Of a stretch of 64,000 nucleotides of DNA, positions 12,222 through 26,450 are shown one piece after another (within the stretch, counting starts at the first letter, position 1; every line of letters starts with the position of its first letter). The DNA comes from Acridotheres tristis (Eukaryota; Chordata; Aves; Passeriformes; Sturnidae). Location of the stretch: the NCBI GenBank assembly GCA_037013685.1, contig CM072891.1:2784001-2848000 (forward strand), written 5' to 3'. Under the pieces are notes generated by a model. It was not told the DNA's origin. It did no database searches and worked only from the letters and a program-made list of their open reading frames with translations. Position numbers and translations under genes: made by a program.

Positions 12222-15031
12222 CTAAAAGAGAAACAAAACAACTAATGAATCCTCCTTGTCTTATTGTATCCTATCTCTTAAGAATGATTTTTAAATACTT
12301 TTCTGAAAATTATTGTGGAGTAGCAATTAACAAAAGGAAGTGAAATGCAGCTCTTAAATTTTCACTTTATATAGAAGGAAAATCTCCCACCTCCTTTTGA
12401 CTAATTTGAGATTAAGATTAATTTTGTCGCCTAAGGCTAGAATTTAGCAAAACAGTTAAATGCTATTTCTCAACCTTGAGTGAGTGAGTGGTCTATTGAT
12501 TACAGACACAGAGAATTGAACTAGAGCAGGTAGTAAAAATACCAAAAGGCCAGCTGAAATTCAGTTTTTTGTTATTTTTGATATTTGGATGATCAGCACA
12601 TAGTTGTCTGTGAATGGAACTCCTCTCTCAAAGTCCCATTGTGGGGCATCAATCAAAAGAGAGGCTAAAGTGGGCCATTTTTAAAAGCATTATGAACTTA
12701 ATTTCAATTTGTAATCAATGGATGCATGACATCTTGAACACATGATGGAGGAAGTCCAGGAATGGCAACATATATGGCTGAATATCTGATTTACAATAAG
12801 ATTCAAACTGCTAAAAATACAGAATCTGGCTACGAGAAGCTCTAAAGGGACTGGTATGTGTGGAAGAAGTTTGCAAATTTAGAAGCCCACTATGGGAACA
12901 GAATTAATGATTGAGAAGATCTAATTAGAATACAGAAGAAAAGTAAAGAATGGAAAATTTAAACTTGGCATCAAGACATTCTTGGTCGTGCTCAGCCTTA
13001 GTGAACATGCTAGAAATCAAGCTGCACAGAACCCTAAAGAAAAGTATTGCAAACCTGCTGAATGACCCACATTTCCTAATGATAAGGTATAGCCTGCAAA
13101 GGTTCTTGTTTCAATAACTTATTTCTGTCATCAACTTCTGGGATTATGGCAATTCTTTATAACACTAAGCAATCTTGGCTAGAAAGGGTGTAAAGAGGGC
13201 AGAACTTGCAGACTGTCAGAGCTTTTTTTTTGGCGTCACTGCCTGTGAAACTGCGAATAGGCAGTTCAGTCAAAGTGTTACCTCATCCAGGATAAAACAG
13301 GAATTTTGCAATTGTATTCACTGAAGCCAAAACTCCTCTTTTTATCTGGCAGCAATAGCATAAATTAATGTAATAATGGCAATGCTGACTACAAAATATT
13401 GCAAAGACAGTACCAGTGCTCTGAAATTCTGCTGGCTTCCTTTCATATTAGCATCATTGACTTTGGAGGTGAAGATGGACAAGGGTGAGCCAAAGATCAA
13501 CAGTCATCTCAAAGGTCAAAGGACTTCTTCACCTGGTGTGTAAAAAGGAACTCATTCTCTGTATTAGAGATATTCAGTAGTGACCCAGTAATTAACTATC
13601 AACTAGCATTTTTCTAGAAAAATTTGACTTCAGAAAACTTTATGGCTATGCTGACTCAGAAGGCATTAAGTGGAACAGGTAAAGACAAGCCACCTCAAAA
13701 TCATTAATTCCACCCTATTAAAACTTCATTTCTTTTTTTTTCATGAATTAAAATTGTGAAAATACAATTTTAGACTTCAATGTTTTATGCATAGGCTTAA
13801 AAGCTGTGAATCAGTGCTAAAAGCTACCAATACAAGTGCAGGTTTTCAATTTAAAGGGAGAATTTTAAAGTGAGGCTATCTGGAAATAGAACTCCATTCT
13901 TTGGTGGGTTTAAGGTGGCCAAAATAGCCTGAAATATTTACATTTGAATGTGCCCTAGTGGACTTTCTTTCCAACCAGGAAGAGCCACCTCTCCTAATGA
14001 CCAGTACCTTTTCTATTGCCAGTGTCTACATGCATAAATGAAATGTGGATAAAAATCTGGGACATATGCCTCTAAATATTTTACTGTATTTACAAATAAA
14101 ATAGTTTGATATGGAAGCAGCGCAGCTTAGATGTGCATATTTATACACTTAAAAATTGTGGATTAAAGTCTGCTTATGCAAACTTCCCCTAAAAAGCAGA
14201 GACTGGATTTTCTAAAACAGTAAAATTGTCTCATGGAAGACAATGCACAATTAGTAATTCTGTGGCAACCTATGCAATTACAGCAAACTAAAAAAATTGA
14301 CAGCTATGTATTTTACCTGCTATAATAAGTTACTCTTAATCTTCCAATACTAATTGCATATTTTTAATTATGGGGAATCATATTTATACTATTTATACAC
14401 TTTTACTCACTCAAAATATGCTTTTAGATAAATAAGAGCCTTGCCCATGAGTGTTTTCTGAAAATGTAACTCTTTGTTTGAATACAAAGATTTCCAAAAA
14501 TGTCCTTCCTTTTATATAATGTATGGGAATGCTTTCTCGGTTGTGCACCATACTTATAAAAGTTGATTTTAAAAGCTAAAACAAGTAAAGGACAAAGGCT
14601 TTCAGTGAGTGTATTTCCTAGAGGTTTAATAGAGGCTATATATGACTGATGTCAGTCTTACAGTTATTTAAACTGCCTTGATACAGAATGTTTAAGTACA
14701 AGCAAAACCAGCTGATTATCAAGCAGCAAACAAGTGGTGTGCATTGTGGATGTTTTCATTTACTGTGAGAGTCCACACTAATTATGCTGGCCACATTGCA
14801 GCACACTTGCAGTTTTATGGAGACCAGCCAGGGACTCCTGAGGTAACAGAAGTCAACAGGGAAACACGAAGGAAATATCTCAAAAGAAATTAAGGGGTAC
14901 TCCTCTTTGAAGCTGACCCAGCCAACAGCCCAGCTGAGGTGCATTTACACCAATGCATGCTGCATGTAAACAGGAAGAGCTGGAAGACACCATGCTGCCT
15001 GAAATCTATGTCCTTGTTTCCATCACAACAC

Positions 15032-15787
15032 AGCTCAAGGTGGGTCCATGGGAATCTCATGAGGTTTAACACAGCCAAGTGCTGGTGCTGCACCTGGGTC
15101 AGAGCAACCCCCGGGATCAGCCCAGGCTGGGGATGGACAGATGAGAGCAGCCCTGCCCAGAAGGACCTGGGGGTGCTGCTGGAGGAGAGGCTGGACATGA
15201 CCCAGCCATGGGCACTCCCAGCCCAGAGAGCCAAGGGTGTCCTGGGCTGCATCCAAAGCAGCGTGGGCAGCAGGGCCAGGGAGGGGATTCTGCCCCTCTG
15301 CTCTGCTCTGTCAGACCCCACCTGCAGGGCTGCACCAGCTCTGGGGTGCCAGCACAGCAAGGACAGGGACCTGCTGGAGACACTCCACAGGAGCCCACCA
15401 AGGTGATCAGAGGGGTGGAGCACCTCTTCTGTGAGAAAAGAAGAAAGGCTTCAGTGTGACCTTATTATGGCCTTCCAGTACCTAAAGGGACCCTGCCAAA
15501 AAGATGGAGAGGGACTGTAGTGATAGGACAAGGGGGAAATGGCTTCAAACTGAAAAGGAGTAGGTTTAGATTAGATTTTAGGAGAAAATTCTTTACTGTG
15601 TGTGGTGAGGCACTGGTTGCCCAGAGAAATTGTGGGTGCCCCAGCCCTGGAAGTGTTCCTGGCCCCGTTGGATGGAGCTCAGGGCAATCTGGTCTAGTGA
15701 AACGTCCCTGCCCAACGCAGGGGGTTTGGAACTGGATGATCATTAAGGTCCCTTCCAGCCAAACCATCCTATGATTTTATGATTTTA
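15032..15787 (+). mobile_element. CR1 LINE 3' end, plus strand
   Basis: A 5'-truncated CR1 retrotransposon of about 755 bp. The first 370 bp retain the C-terminal end of the ORF2 reverse-transcriptase polyprotein, recognisable by HGNLMRFNTAKC, SSPAQKDLGVLLEERLDM and ILPLCSALSDPT. The frame is interrupted further on. The 3' UTR has the conserved GGTCCCTTCCAGCCAAACCA box and ends in short tail units (CCTATGATTTTATGATTTTA), as in avian CR1. It is GC-rich compared with its surroundings and is the least decayed CR1 in the window. It lies antisense to DPH6 in the final intron and is non-functional. Confidence 0.93.
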
Positions 15788-16864
15788 AGTACATGGAATT
15801 TGCTCAAAGCAGATGAACTTCATCCTGCAAGATGGATCCCCCTGCTCTCAGATGACCCATAGAAATTCAGGGAGCAGATTCCATATGAAGTGTCTTCCTA
15901 CACTGCTATGCATTTTTTTTTCCTGGATACAGCTGAGTAATATGGAGATAACTAAAACTTAAAAATGAGCAGAATTTATTCAGTGTCTTCTGGCATTACC
16001 ATTTATTTCTGACATTGTTTTGTGAAGACAGGATACTGAAATCAATAATTTGATGATCTCTCATACTGACTTAGCAGCCCTTCCATATAACATTGAACAA
16101 ACTAAGAGTCTAAGCTATTGTTTTTAAAGGTGATTTTCGTACTAGGTAGAAAAAACATTGCTTTGAAATTACTCCTAAAGGGTCATTCCAAAAGACTAGC
16201 AGGTGATTTTTACATCTTTGCTGTCAATGGCCTCATCGGGATTTAAGCAGTATCAGGTGAGGCCACAGAATCCACAATTTCAAAATCAGGTCCCCGTTAT
16301 TGTTGCCATACTCTTGCTTCACTGTATATCTGCAGGGGAGCAGTAATCTAATAGCTCATATGAAGAAGGAAAATGGCAGCAAAAAGGAAAATGGTAGCAA
16401 GAAGGAAGATCACATTTAGCCTAGTACATAAAAGAATCACTTTCATATTACTACTGTCTTTCCTTCACTTTTTAACCAAAAGATACTGTTACATTGCTTA
16501 GAGCAGGTTTTTAAATCCCTGAGCTAATAAAGCTCCATTGCTTCTGCTGTGGAGATTTGACATGCAGCATGTACTTTGAAAAGATGCATCAGAGGGGATC
16601 AGGTTCCTAACAGTTGACTAAGAGTTCCAGTCCCAAAAGATCTGCCCCTGGTGTGCAGAACACTTAACCCTTCGACCAGTACCAACATGACTATTCACAA
16701 ATTATTGATGTCCCTAAATCCCTGGCAGATTGCAGACAGTTCTTGTCTCCCTTGAAGCCAAAGCATATGGTCACTAATGAGATGGATTAAAAATACATAT
16801 ACACATTCAGGGCTTTGCCACATGAATGTAAAGCCACAGAAATGTTAGAAGGTGATTGAACTGG

Positions 16865-16962
16865 ACTGAACACTGTTAAATACATGATTAGCTTGTTATG
16901 GATCATTTCCATTGATCTATATACAGTTTCACAGCATAGTTTAATTAAAGCTGTCTGGAACA
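16865..16962. repeat. Unnamed dispersed repeat, copy 1
   Basis: About 98 bp clearly similar to 22700-22793, in the same orientation. Shared blocks in order are ACTGAACA, GTTAAATACAT, ATTAG, GATCATT, ATTGATC, TTCACAGCA, GTTTAAT and AAAGCTG-CTGGAA. Identity is roughly three quarters by eye. The flanks do not align. It does not match CR1, MIR or the LTR type I recognise. Orientation is unknown. Confidence 0.6.
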
Positions 16963-18412
16963 AGCCTCTGCCTTAAATGATCAGGCAGTGCAATGAAAAG
17001 GTGAAACCCGAGGAACTGGAGATGCCTCTCCCTTTCTTAAACATCCAGCTGACTGTCTCTGTGGTGTACAACCACAGCAAGAACAGAAACTGTGCTTTAA
17101 AATATTGTCTGTTTTTACACTCCAGAGTTTTTTCACATCTTTTTCTTAATACAAAATGATGTAGTGGAATAGAAGATTTGGGAAAAAAACCTGCATAGTT
17201 TGTTTGCATCATTGCAATTAATGCCTTTCTATCCAAAATAAAATCAAACCCAGTAAACAAGAATATACTGTTGGAATATAAGAGGGAGTCACTTGGCAAA
17301 ACACAATTTTGTGCTGTTTTTTTGGTTTTTTTGGTTTTTTTTTCTGCAGCTGTAAGGATTTTAAATCACAATATGGATATTTTTCACAGTCCAATACTTG
17401 GCTTTTCATGTGGTGCCTTATGCTTTTTGTTACTATTCTTGATGACATTATTTCATGTTGGTCATTGTACTTTTAAAGGACTGGTTTTTCAAAACTGGTG
17501 TAAGCTCCTTCATGGAATACTGATGATACACTTCAGTCACTCTGGCCTAGGAAATTTAACTGAATAAGTTAAGCGGTTGCCTTGCAGGGGAGATATGTAT
17601 AGCCATGATATATGAGACAAATGACCAGTAGGAGTTTGGATAAGGCTATGGAACCCCTTTAAACCTGTGATTTCCTATGTCAGTCCTTGGAACTGTGACT
17701 ATAAAACAACTTGCATTCTTTGTTACATAACTTTCATAACATAATCTTTGTGGTTGAGATTTTTTAAACTGTATCTACATTTCTCTCCCTTCTTTCAATG
17801 ACAACAACTGATGAATGAGCTTTCCTGTTGAATGGTAAAATACACAATAACATTTGTTAACAAAAATGTAACTGATGTAATTTAGACTTCAAAAAAACCC
17901 CCAGGTTTACTGTTTCAGGCCTATTTGTAAGTATACATACCACAAAATTGAAAAGAAAAAGAAATTACAGAGGGAATGGTAGTTGTGGTTGGAACTCAAG
18001 TCATGTGCCTGGTCAGTTGCCAAAGCAACCAGATCTGCACGTCTGTATTTGCAAAGAATTCTTTCATAAAAACCTATCTCCAAGAATTCCTCACATGGAC
18101 CCATCTATACTGACAGACTTCTTTCACCTCACACTAAACTAGTTTTAGCTGTAACAATGTAACAATTAGTAACAATGCAAATACGTTTTTCAACTAACCA
18201 CCTAGCAGATGAAAATACAGCCTGTACTGGAAGCACTAAGGCTAATGTTAGCCATCTTCTTTCAGTTTGTTCCTAATACTGGAGTACCATTTTAAGTGAC
18301 TGCAACCTCTTTTGTGAAGGATATGGTAATTTGGATCCAGACTGATAGGACTCTGTCACTTTGGACGTAGAAAGAGGGCAACACTTCACCCAGCAGAGCA
18401 ATCACCAGGAGA

Positions 18413-18903
18413 AATCATGGAATCATTAAATAGGGAACTTTAAAAGCTCATCTAGTCCACTCCCCTCCCCTGCAATAAGCAGAGCCATCTTCAACCAGAG
18501 CAGGTGGTTCAGAGCTTCATTTAACCTGACCTGAAAAGTTTCCAGAGATGAGACATAAATCACCTCTCTGGGCAACTTGTTCCAGTATTTCACTACCCTC
18601 ATTGTAAAAAAAATTCTTCCTTGTATCTAGCCTGAATCTACCCTATTTTAGTTTAAAACCATTTCCCTTTGGATAAGGGGTACATTATCACTACAAGCCC
18701 TATTAAAAAGTCTCTCCTATCTTTCTAATAAGCTCCCTGTACATATTGAAAGGCCAATAAACAATCTCTCAAGAGCTTCTCCAAGCTAAATAACCCCAAC
18801 TATGTCAGTTGTTTCCTCACAGGAGATGTTCCACTCCTCTGACCATTTCATGGCCCTCCTATGGACCTGCTTCAACAGGTCTGTGTCTTTTTTGTGCCAA
18901 GAG
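18413..18903 (-). mobile_element. CR1 LINE 3' fragment, minus strand
   Basis: Starts with a diverged GAAATCATGGAATCATTAAAT (the reverse of the CR1 tail). It continues through the standard CR1 3' UTR and ORF2-end landmarks in reverse: TCATCTAGTCCA, GGGCAACTTGTTCCAGTATTT, TCACTACCCTCATTGTAAA and GGACCTGCTTCAACAGGTC. It is old and AT-decayed with no intact frame, and lies in sense with DPH6 in the final intron. Confidence 0.9.
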
Positions 18904-21900
18904 GAAAATCTGCTATAAAGAGAATACTAGTGCTCTGTTATATTTTACTGCTTGTCCTGTTTGTGCAGTGGACTTCCTGTCCCTTTAGAATCTATCCCAA
19001 ACCTAAAAGTTCTAGCAATGTTTTTGAGCAGGCTACAGTGAAAACATAATGAAAGTTGCTCTAGGCTTGATGGGTACCCACAGGAGTTGTAGCAACTCTT
19101 CCTACAGCTGAACAGATGAAAAGAAATGAGAAAAATGAGCTGTGTTCCCCTGCTTGCCATACTGATAACTCCTGCTCTCAGATTTAGTGAGAAGTTGCAA
19201 AAGGCAGTAGTCATGGACCTTACTGTTCATGTGAGATACAAGAAAAATGAGTGATTGGCTTATCTTAATCCACACTAGTAAGTCAGGATGCCTGAAGTCT
19301 GCACCACCAGCAGCAAGAGAGGGACAGCTGGTGTAAAATGGTCAACTCTGAAGGAATCCAGAGCCTCGTCCTCTCCCAGCCTCACAATCCTCTCTGCTGT
19401 TCCTCTGTATCAACAGAAGGGTGTGGGAAAGAAAAAGGGCTCACTCATAATCAGGGATGACATTAACATTCACAGGACCATCACTTTTCTAGAGCTGAGT
19501 CACTTGGCTGAGTAACTACATAAGTCTTTTTAGATTGTGGCTCATGCATTTTTTTAGCATCTGAAAGAAAATTAGGAGACAAAACAGTTATTTTTAGTAT
19601 TGGTTTGATTGTGGGCCTGTCAGCCTTGGTGATGCATCTCTTTTATCAAGCTGCCACAATATCTTGTTTTGTTTTCAGAGCAAAGTTTGATTAAAGACCA
19701 ATTTCAGAAAAGTTAGTCACTGTGGGTGTTAATTAGTGCTTCCTGGCCTCTGCGGGGTTTATCTTATGATCTGTTTCACTTACTAAACCCTGTAATTCAA
19801 TTTACATGAAGATGGGAATGAACCAACCCCTTTCTATTCTTCTGAAGGCTTCTGTTTAACTCAGTCCTGAAAGAACCTATCTCCTATCATTCCCTAATAA
19901 GGAATTCTAGTTCCTAGCCTTTTAAAATCAAAATTAAAGCAATATTAAACATCTATAAAGACTTGTCAACTAATGAGCTGAGAAAGAGCTTCAGAAGGGG
20001 GTAGGTAAACTTTAGGAAGCCTTTGCTTCTAAATAGCGTTTTCAGTGGTGCCCAAGTATACTGTGCATCTTAGAAAAAACTGGTAAACATCTTTTTCTCT
20101 TCCTCTGCATCTCTCTGGCAGCAGAGCATTGTCATTCTGTATGAGAAGGTCGCTGGTGTTGCCCTCCTCCTCTCTCATTAGCAGACAAGAAAAGCCTTTT
20201 GTCTTTCTGAAAGCAAAAGGCCAGCTACTAGGTCAAAAATATTAAAAAGGTAGTTGATGAAGAAAGGCTTAATAGTACTGTCAGGTAAAAAGTAGCAGGT
20301 GGAAGTGAAATTTATAACATGATATAGGTAAAATTAGGAACTACTGGATAAAATGAATGGAAAGAAAATGCCATTGGGGTACTATACAGATACAAGCAGA
20401 CAAAAAAACTAAAACAACCCAAAACCAGTCCAAACACAAACCTGACTTTGGTACATGGAGGATATGAAGCTAGGTTGAATAAAACATGAAACTAAGAGTA
20501 CTAAAGAGAACAAACCTGTGAAAGAGAAGAAGACCTAAAATGGTCTTTTTTTATTATAGTAGACAGTCTACACAGGAAAATTGAGGCTGGGTGAGGCAAT
20601 ATATTCAAGCAGAGTTCTTAAAACATCCTTTTCCAAGTATACATTCTCTTGTGAACTTCCTCCCAAATTTTGAAACCTAAACTTCATCTTAGATGCAGTA
20701 TGGACCTAGGCTTGTAGGGATGCTTCCTAAAGTTGTACAGTGTGACAGATACACCAGAAATGCTGAGAAGAAAAGGAAATAAGGCAATGAAAATCATAAA
20801 ATATATAAATATTTGCAACAATTACAATTTCAGACCCAAATGCCATCCCTAAAAGAGCTATAAGCCACCCAGCTTTAGTAGTTACCTTCCAAAGTGCACA
20901 CAGTACCAGTCCAGTTGGGTATGTTAGCATGCACATCAATGGCAAGTTGCAGAAATAAATGTGACTTTTTAAGATAAATGTTGCTGAGGTCTTTTGTATA
21001 TTAGTTAGGGTTGTTTCTCAACAGAAAGAATTAAGATTTGGCTTCCATAATAATTCTTACAAGCTGCTGGCTACAGCTTAGAAAATAGCAGAACATGAAA
21101 ACTCATCGCTGTGTGTTTTCCAGGGTTCTGTTTTTAGTCATGTCCTATATACAGACTGAGAATCGGCCTATACAAGGTTATAAATGTGCACTTCTGTTTA
21201 AAATGTCATTAGCTTTCTGCACTAAATAAAGAAACACTTAAGCATGCCCTTCCAATACTCACAGTGAGGTCTAAATAAAATTTCAGAGAGAACAGAGGAC
21301 TGAACTTTCCAAGTACAATCACTCAGAGAAGAACTTGAGCTTTTTCTAAAAGCATGACATAGTGCAAAGATCACAAGCCTGTTTTCCCTGTGTGCTATCC
21401 TTCAACCCTGTAACGATCCAATCTCTTCATGGGGTGGATGTTTATTGAATTTGTATGCCAGCTGTGTCCAGAATCTCTGGGGAGGATGGGCTGTAATGAC
21501 ACCAAGCAGGGATGAGTTATGAATGGAGACAGATTATTACAAACATAGGAAGCAGTGAGGACCCATTTTTCAGGAGGCATTTAAGAATGTGCTTCTCAGT
21601 CTGTGTATGTACTTGTTCACTCATATAGCCTCACCTGAATGTGCCTGTGTGGGCAGACAGAACCACAGGATTCACTAGAGGCTCACACACATGTTTTTGT
21701 TGTACTCTAAATCAGATAAACATGTACTTCTATTTTTTTTTCTCCAGATTAGTTGAAAACTTGGTGTGAAAATGATCAACTGCAACAGCACCTGTGCAGT
21801 AATTATGGAACTTGGTTTATCACCCTTGGGTCAAATTACAGCTAGTGACTCTTGGCCCACAGTCCAGGAGCACGAGATGGGCAGATTTGCAAGCTGTAGG

Positions 21901-22129
21901 ACAGTTGGTTGCTGTGCCCTTCAGGTAGGGTTGGGGACACTGGTGGGGCAGTGTGTGTGGGAAGCCCGGCTGTGCCTGCTGGTAATGCAAGAACTTTTAT
22001 CTCTAGGGCCTGTCAATCTGGCACCTTTCACAAGTGTTAAATTCACTTAAGTATATTTTTTAAGAAGCTGTCATGAGACATACTGAAGCAAATATGTCCT
22101 TCAGTGGTTACACATGGACTAAGTTGTAA

Positions 22130-22180
22130 CAATGTTTGTTAAGTGCTTTGACATCCCCAAGTGATATGTTTGGTACAGCT
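22130..22180 (+). repeat. Possible ancient SINE tail fragment
   Basis: The string GTTAAGTGCTTTGACATCCC followed by AAGTGATATG resembles the conserved tail of ancient CORE-SINE elements. It is short and uncertain, and any body upstream is too diverged to delimit. Confidence 0.3.
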
Positions 22181-22699
22181 TCCACATTTGTTCGTTTACT
22201 GAAGTCTGCTAAACAGTCTTCAAAGTCAGTGGGTTAAAGAAATACCTGACTGGACACAGTGCATCCAGCTAAAAGGCTGGACCACAAAGGGATGTTTATA
22301 CAACTAGAGGACATCACATACGTCTGCTGGTAGGAGAATTTAGTCTACAAATAATGGAAAAGCTTTCTAAAAGATGTTGTGGTAAGTATCTTTCAATTGG
22401 ATACAGAGAAGATCATGTTGTACTTGCTTTATGTCAAGTTAATCTGCGATCATTTAAAATAATACTGATAGGATAATTGTTTTCAGTTTCTAGGCAGATT
22501 CTCAACAACTTTAAATGGTAGCAATGCTAATTTACACCTGCTGAGGAGATTGCATGGTAGATTATATATTTTTATATAGTACCATTGCAAACTAATGAGG
22601 TTATTTCTAATGTTTACCATTAGAAAGAACTCTGAAGATTTAAATCAGTCTCCTGCACTAATGCAAACAGTGTATTCTAACAGAAACAGATAAAAGTGC

Positions 22700-22793
22700 A
22701 CTGAACATGTTAAATACATTATTAGGTCGATGAAGATCATTCATATTGATCCAGGTCTGGCTTCACAGCAGTTTAATCAAAGCTGCCTGGAAG
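22700..22793. repeat. Unnamed dispersed repeat, copy 2
   Basis: Partner of 16865-16962, same orientation, about 5.8 kb away. It differs from copy 1 by small indels and scattered substitutions, as expected of two old independent copies and not of a recent local duplication. No tail, terminal repeat or coding frame was seen. Confidence 0.6.
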
Positions 22794-25700
22794 ATGTAAC
22801 AGAGTGGTCATGGCATTCACTGCCTTTTGTGCTGAGTGAGTCAACAAATAACTAAAATTTCACTACTGCTGCAACTGATAACTTAAGTAAAATTAGCCAG
22901 AGCAGGTTTAAAAAAAGGGTAGACCAGTATTTAGAGGTGGAACAAAACCTAGCTTCTGTTTTAATGGGGAAACTGTGCTGCCAGAAGTTGCTGATGATCC
23001 ACCCAGAAATATGTGGGCTCTTGATAGCCACACTGCTTACTTCCCCTTGATATGACAGATTTACATTAATTGGATTTTTATCCTGTATGGCACTGACCCA
23101 AGATATCAGTACCCTCTGACTCCCTATAGCCAAGTAACAAAAAGAGAGAGAGATAAAAGTCTTATGTTCCTTCTCATGGCCTCCAAGGATGGCAAATAAA
23201 TCTCAGTGCTAGTGCTTCCTGTGTAATATGAGCTCATAGTTTGTTATGGAATTGGGAACAGGAGGCTTGGGAGAGTCATTCAGCTGTGTCAGCCAACAGC
23301 AAAATGAAAGAAAAAGGGTCTGTAACTCGGCCACATAGCGATCTGGGCTGCAAGTCATTTTTGCTCTAACTCGAAGTTATTAATAGCCTAATGTACAAAA
23401 GCCTTCAGCAAGACTTACATGTCATTTTATCAGGCACTAAATAAACACTAAATAACAGACAAAATCTACCACCAAGAGTTTACCATTAACACAAAAAACC
23501 TGAGAGCTGAAAAAGGAACATAGGACAGGTAGGAGACTGAGCCATAGAAAACAATGGAAGAATTACATGATTTGTTGAAGTAATTTGTAGAAAAGCCAGC
23601 AACTGACCCCAAATGCTGACCCAGCATACACCCCTTCTCTTGAGAACATACCACAGTGAGGACACTTACAAACAACATTACAGTGGCAAAGAACTGAATC
23701 ATCCTTTTACTTGGGCTGCTCTTGGATCTCTGGAAATTAAAATCACAGTCTCAGAAGTGCAGTGCTGCACACATTCCACCTGCACTGTTAAACAACTTCA
23801 CTGCTTGGAGACCTCTGCTCTTCTTTCACTATCAATAGGTGGGGTTGTTTACAGGTCATTTGAAAGTTACCTGTGGACTTTATGTCAAAATATCCTATTG
23901 TATCTGTCATAAGGCTATATATCTAACTGTATTATGATTTCTTACTGAACATTGCTATATACTTCATACCACAGTGTATCAGGAAAGTCTCCAGTGAAGT
24001 TAAATTATTACAGAAATATATCAATTTTTAAAAAGCAAGATTGTTTCTTCAAAATACATGGTCTCAAACATCTGTTTAAAAAAAAAAAAAACAAACCCAA
24101 AAACCTTTGTAGAATGCCTTTTGGGATTACACAAACTGCAGTGCTTTCTGTAACTCCTACATTTTGTGCACAGGTGAAGTACACAGCACAGCCCAGCAGC
24201 AAACGGAAAAGCTGCCCAGACCTGGTCTGCTGCTTAAAGGTTTCAGGTTCAGCCAGGTGGGTCTGTCCCTAGACCTGCCAGGTGGGCCAAGACCCACAGG
24301 TGAGCAGTTAGTCAGCAGCACTGACAGCTCCTCTGCTGGATCACTGGTTCTTTTGACAGCAATTTCTGCTTCTGGAGCCTTAAGCTACATTTCCGTTAAG
24401 AACTACGTTAGCTCAAAGAGATACTGGATTAATGAAATTGAAAATGCACAGAAGAAAAATGTACGTGGTGCTTTAACCACTTTTAAGAAACATGAAGTGC
24501 AAGTGATGGAAGGGTGACCTTTATCTTTTCTACCAACAGAAGCCCAACCTCTCAGGCATAGTGAGAACATAATTTATCTTTGTGCTTTGTTCTGTTTAAA
24601 GATGTGATCTTTAAACAGCATGAGATTTGGTTTTAACAATTTTGCAGAACAGATAGAGAGAAATAAATTGTTTAAGAAGAGATGTCAGTTTTAAAGTAAA
24701 GCTAAGATGCCCACACAGCCCTCTCTTTGGTTCTACACTGATACTTTTTGTCCTAGGCCTTCATTTCTCAGGGAATGTCATACATGGAACATCACCACTA
24801 GAGTGGTCTTGCCAGTATTTTCTACTCTACATTAGCTGAACGACTTGGCTTTTCTTTTTAAATGCTTCTCTTGCGAGGTAGTTTTTCAATTACACCACTG
24901 TTAGGAAGATTCATTAGAATGAGGACATCACCTCCTTTTCTCTTTTGCAGGAAGCCTATTTTGGTGGAAAGAAAGACAACAAAATATGCTCTGCCTAACT
25001 GAATTTCTGCCAAATAATTATGCAGGGCAAAGAAAACTCATTGGCAACCTGCCCCAAGAATACCTGGGGTCATTAAAAGTCCCAAAAAATCTGGTAAGAT
25101 CAAAAGGTGAAACAGGAAAGTGCTAAAGGAGGAGGATGATTACTATAATTATTAATCATCATCATTCAGTCAGTTTCATTTTTGACTTACCAGGAGTAAA
25201 GAAACAGAATAAAAGAAAATTAAATAGTTCTTATCATTTATAGTCAGAACTTCATTCTAAATATATTAGTTTCCCTTTGTAGTTACTAATGTTGGTAAAT
25301 CTAGCACTTTAAAATGATACTAGTATAAATACAGCCAGATTCAACGTTATTGGTACATTTCTTTAGTAAAGCATAGCACTGAAGAATAAAATACTACTCT
25401 CCTTGCATAAAATAAAAAGTTGGTTATCCATTTCCTTCAGAATTCTAGCTTTCCCTCAGGGGAAATCTGGAAGTTTTAAATACATTGATCCTTTGCTTTG
25501 CCACAATTCTCTTTTTTGTGACCTCTTACATATTTTTTGTCTGCTGTCACATTTTTGATGATTTGTTTCTAAATTATAAATCTGATTTTAGATTCATTTT
25601 TCTTAAACTGCTTGCCACAATTCTTTACAAAAATCTACATGCAGTTTCATTCTTAAGGCCAGCCAAGGATTTACAATATGCTAAACTGGGCAAAAATTCT

Positions 25701-26129
25701 GTAGTAATCAGCACAATATATTTTATACTCCATCACAATAATTTTTTCTGTCTTCACATCGATATAACTTTTTCTGCTTTTTACAATGGTTTACAACTTA
25801 AATAATTTAATACAACAGTTGTTATATTTTTATTGCAAGCTTATAAAACTTGCACGGTAAGTCTCTTGCATGCAATATATTAAATAAAGAAATGACAGGG
25901 AAGAAGGGGAGCTGATGATTACTAAAACTGTAATTCAGGTTCTGAATGTGTCATAAAGTGCTTCTGGCTCACTTGCATTCTGCACATCCTGTCGAAGTTC
26001 CTCAGGTGAACCACCTCTTCACACTCAGTTCTTGCCTATTACTCCAATGTTGATATAGGTAAAACAATGGTTTCACATTTCAGTCAATTGATGAAGGGAT
26101 GGTCAAGGGGAAATGACCCAGTATAAAGA

Positions 26130-26450
26130 TCCAAGAGGCAGCAATGCCATTGCCAGCTCTGTCACTGAGTTGCTGGAAGACCCTGAGCAATTTATTTGGC
26201 TTCATGAAAATGTATAGAGCTGTGTTTTATTTAATTTTGCAAAAGCTTCACTGGTGTATAGACACACTCTTTAAGTGTAAGGCAAGACCTTTCTGTCTCA
26301 TTTTTGTGTTTCTAAACAACTGAAATACTTGATCCTTTGTAAAATAAAACTCCAGATTTCATACTTCCATTTTGTAGAAGAAAAAAAGGACTTTCCTGTC
26401 TTTGTGAAATGCTTTGAGATCGCTTGATGAATAATTGTTACTGCTTTAGT
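26130..26450 (+). repeat. CORE-SINE (MIR-like) remnant
   Basis: A central core-like stretch (CCAGCTCTGTCACTGAGTTG, then a CCCTGAGCAATTTATTTGG-type segment) matches the MIR/CORE-SINE body. At about 26405-26440, GTGAAATGCTTTGAGATCGC followed by TTGATGAATAATTGTTAC matches the tail. About 180 bp between them is poorly conserved. This ancient amniote element has no coding capacity. Confidence 0.6.

Noticed and set aside
14890..15423. 177- and 155-codon frames on both strands near 15 kb
   Set aside because: They are explained by the CR1 element; the plus frame is a decayed ORF2 end and the minus frame is its shadow.
24164..24517. 117-codon plus-strand frame
   Set aside because: It starts at TTG, has no recognisable domain, and lies inside the DPH6 intron on the opposite strand.
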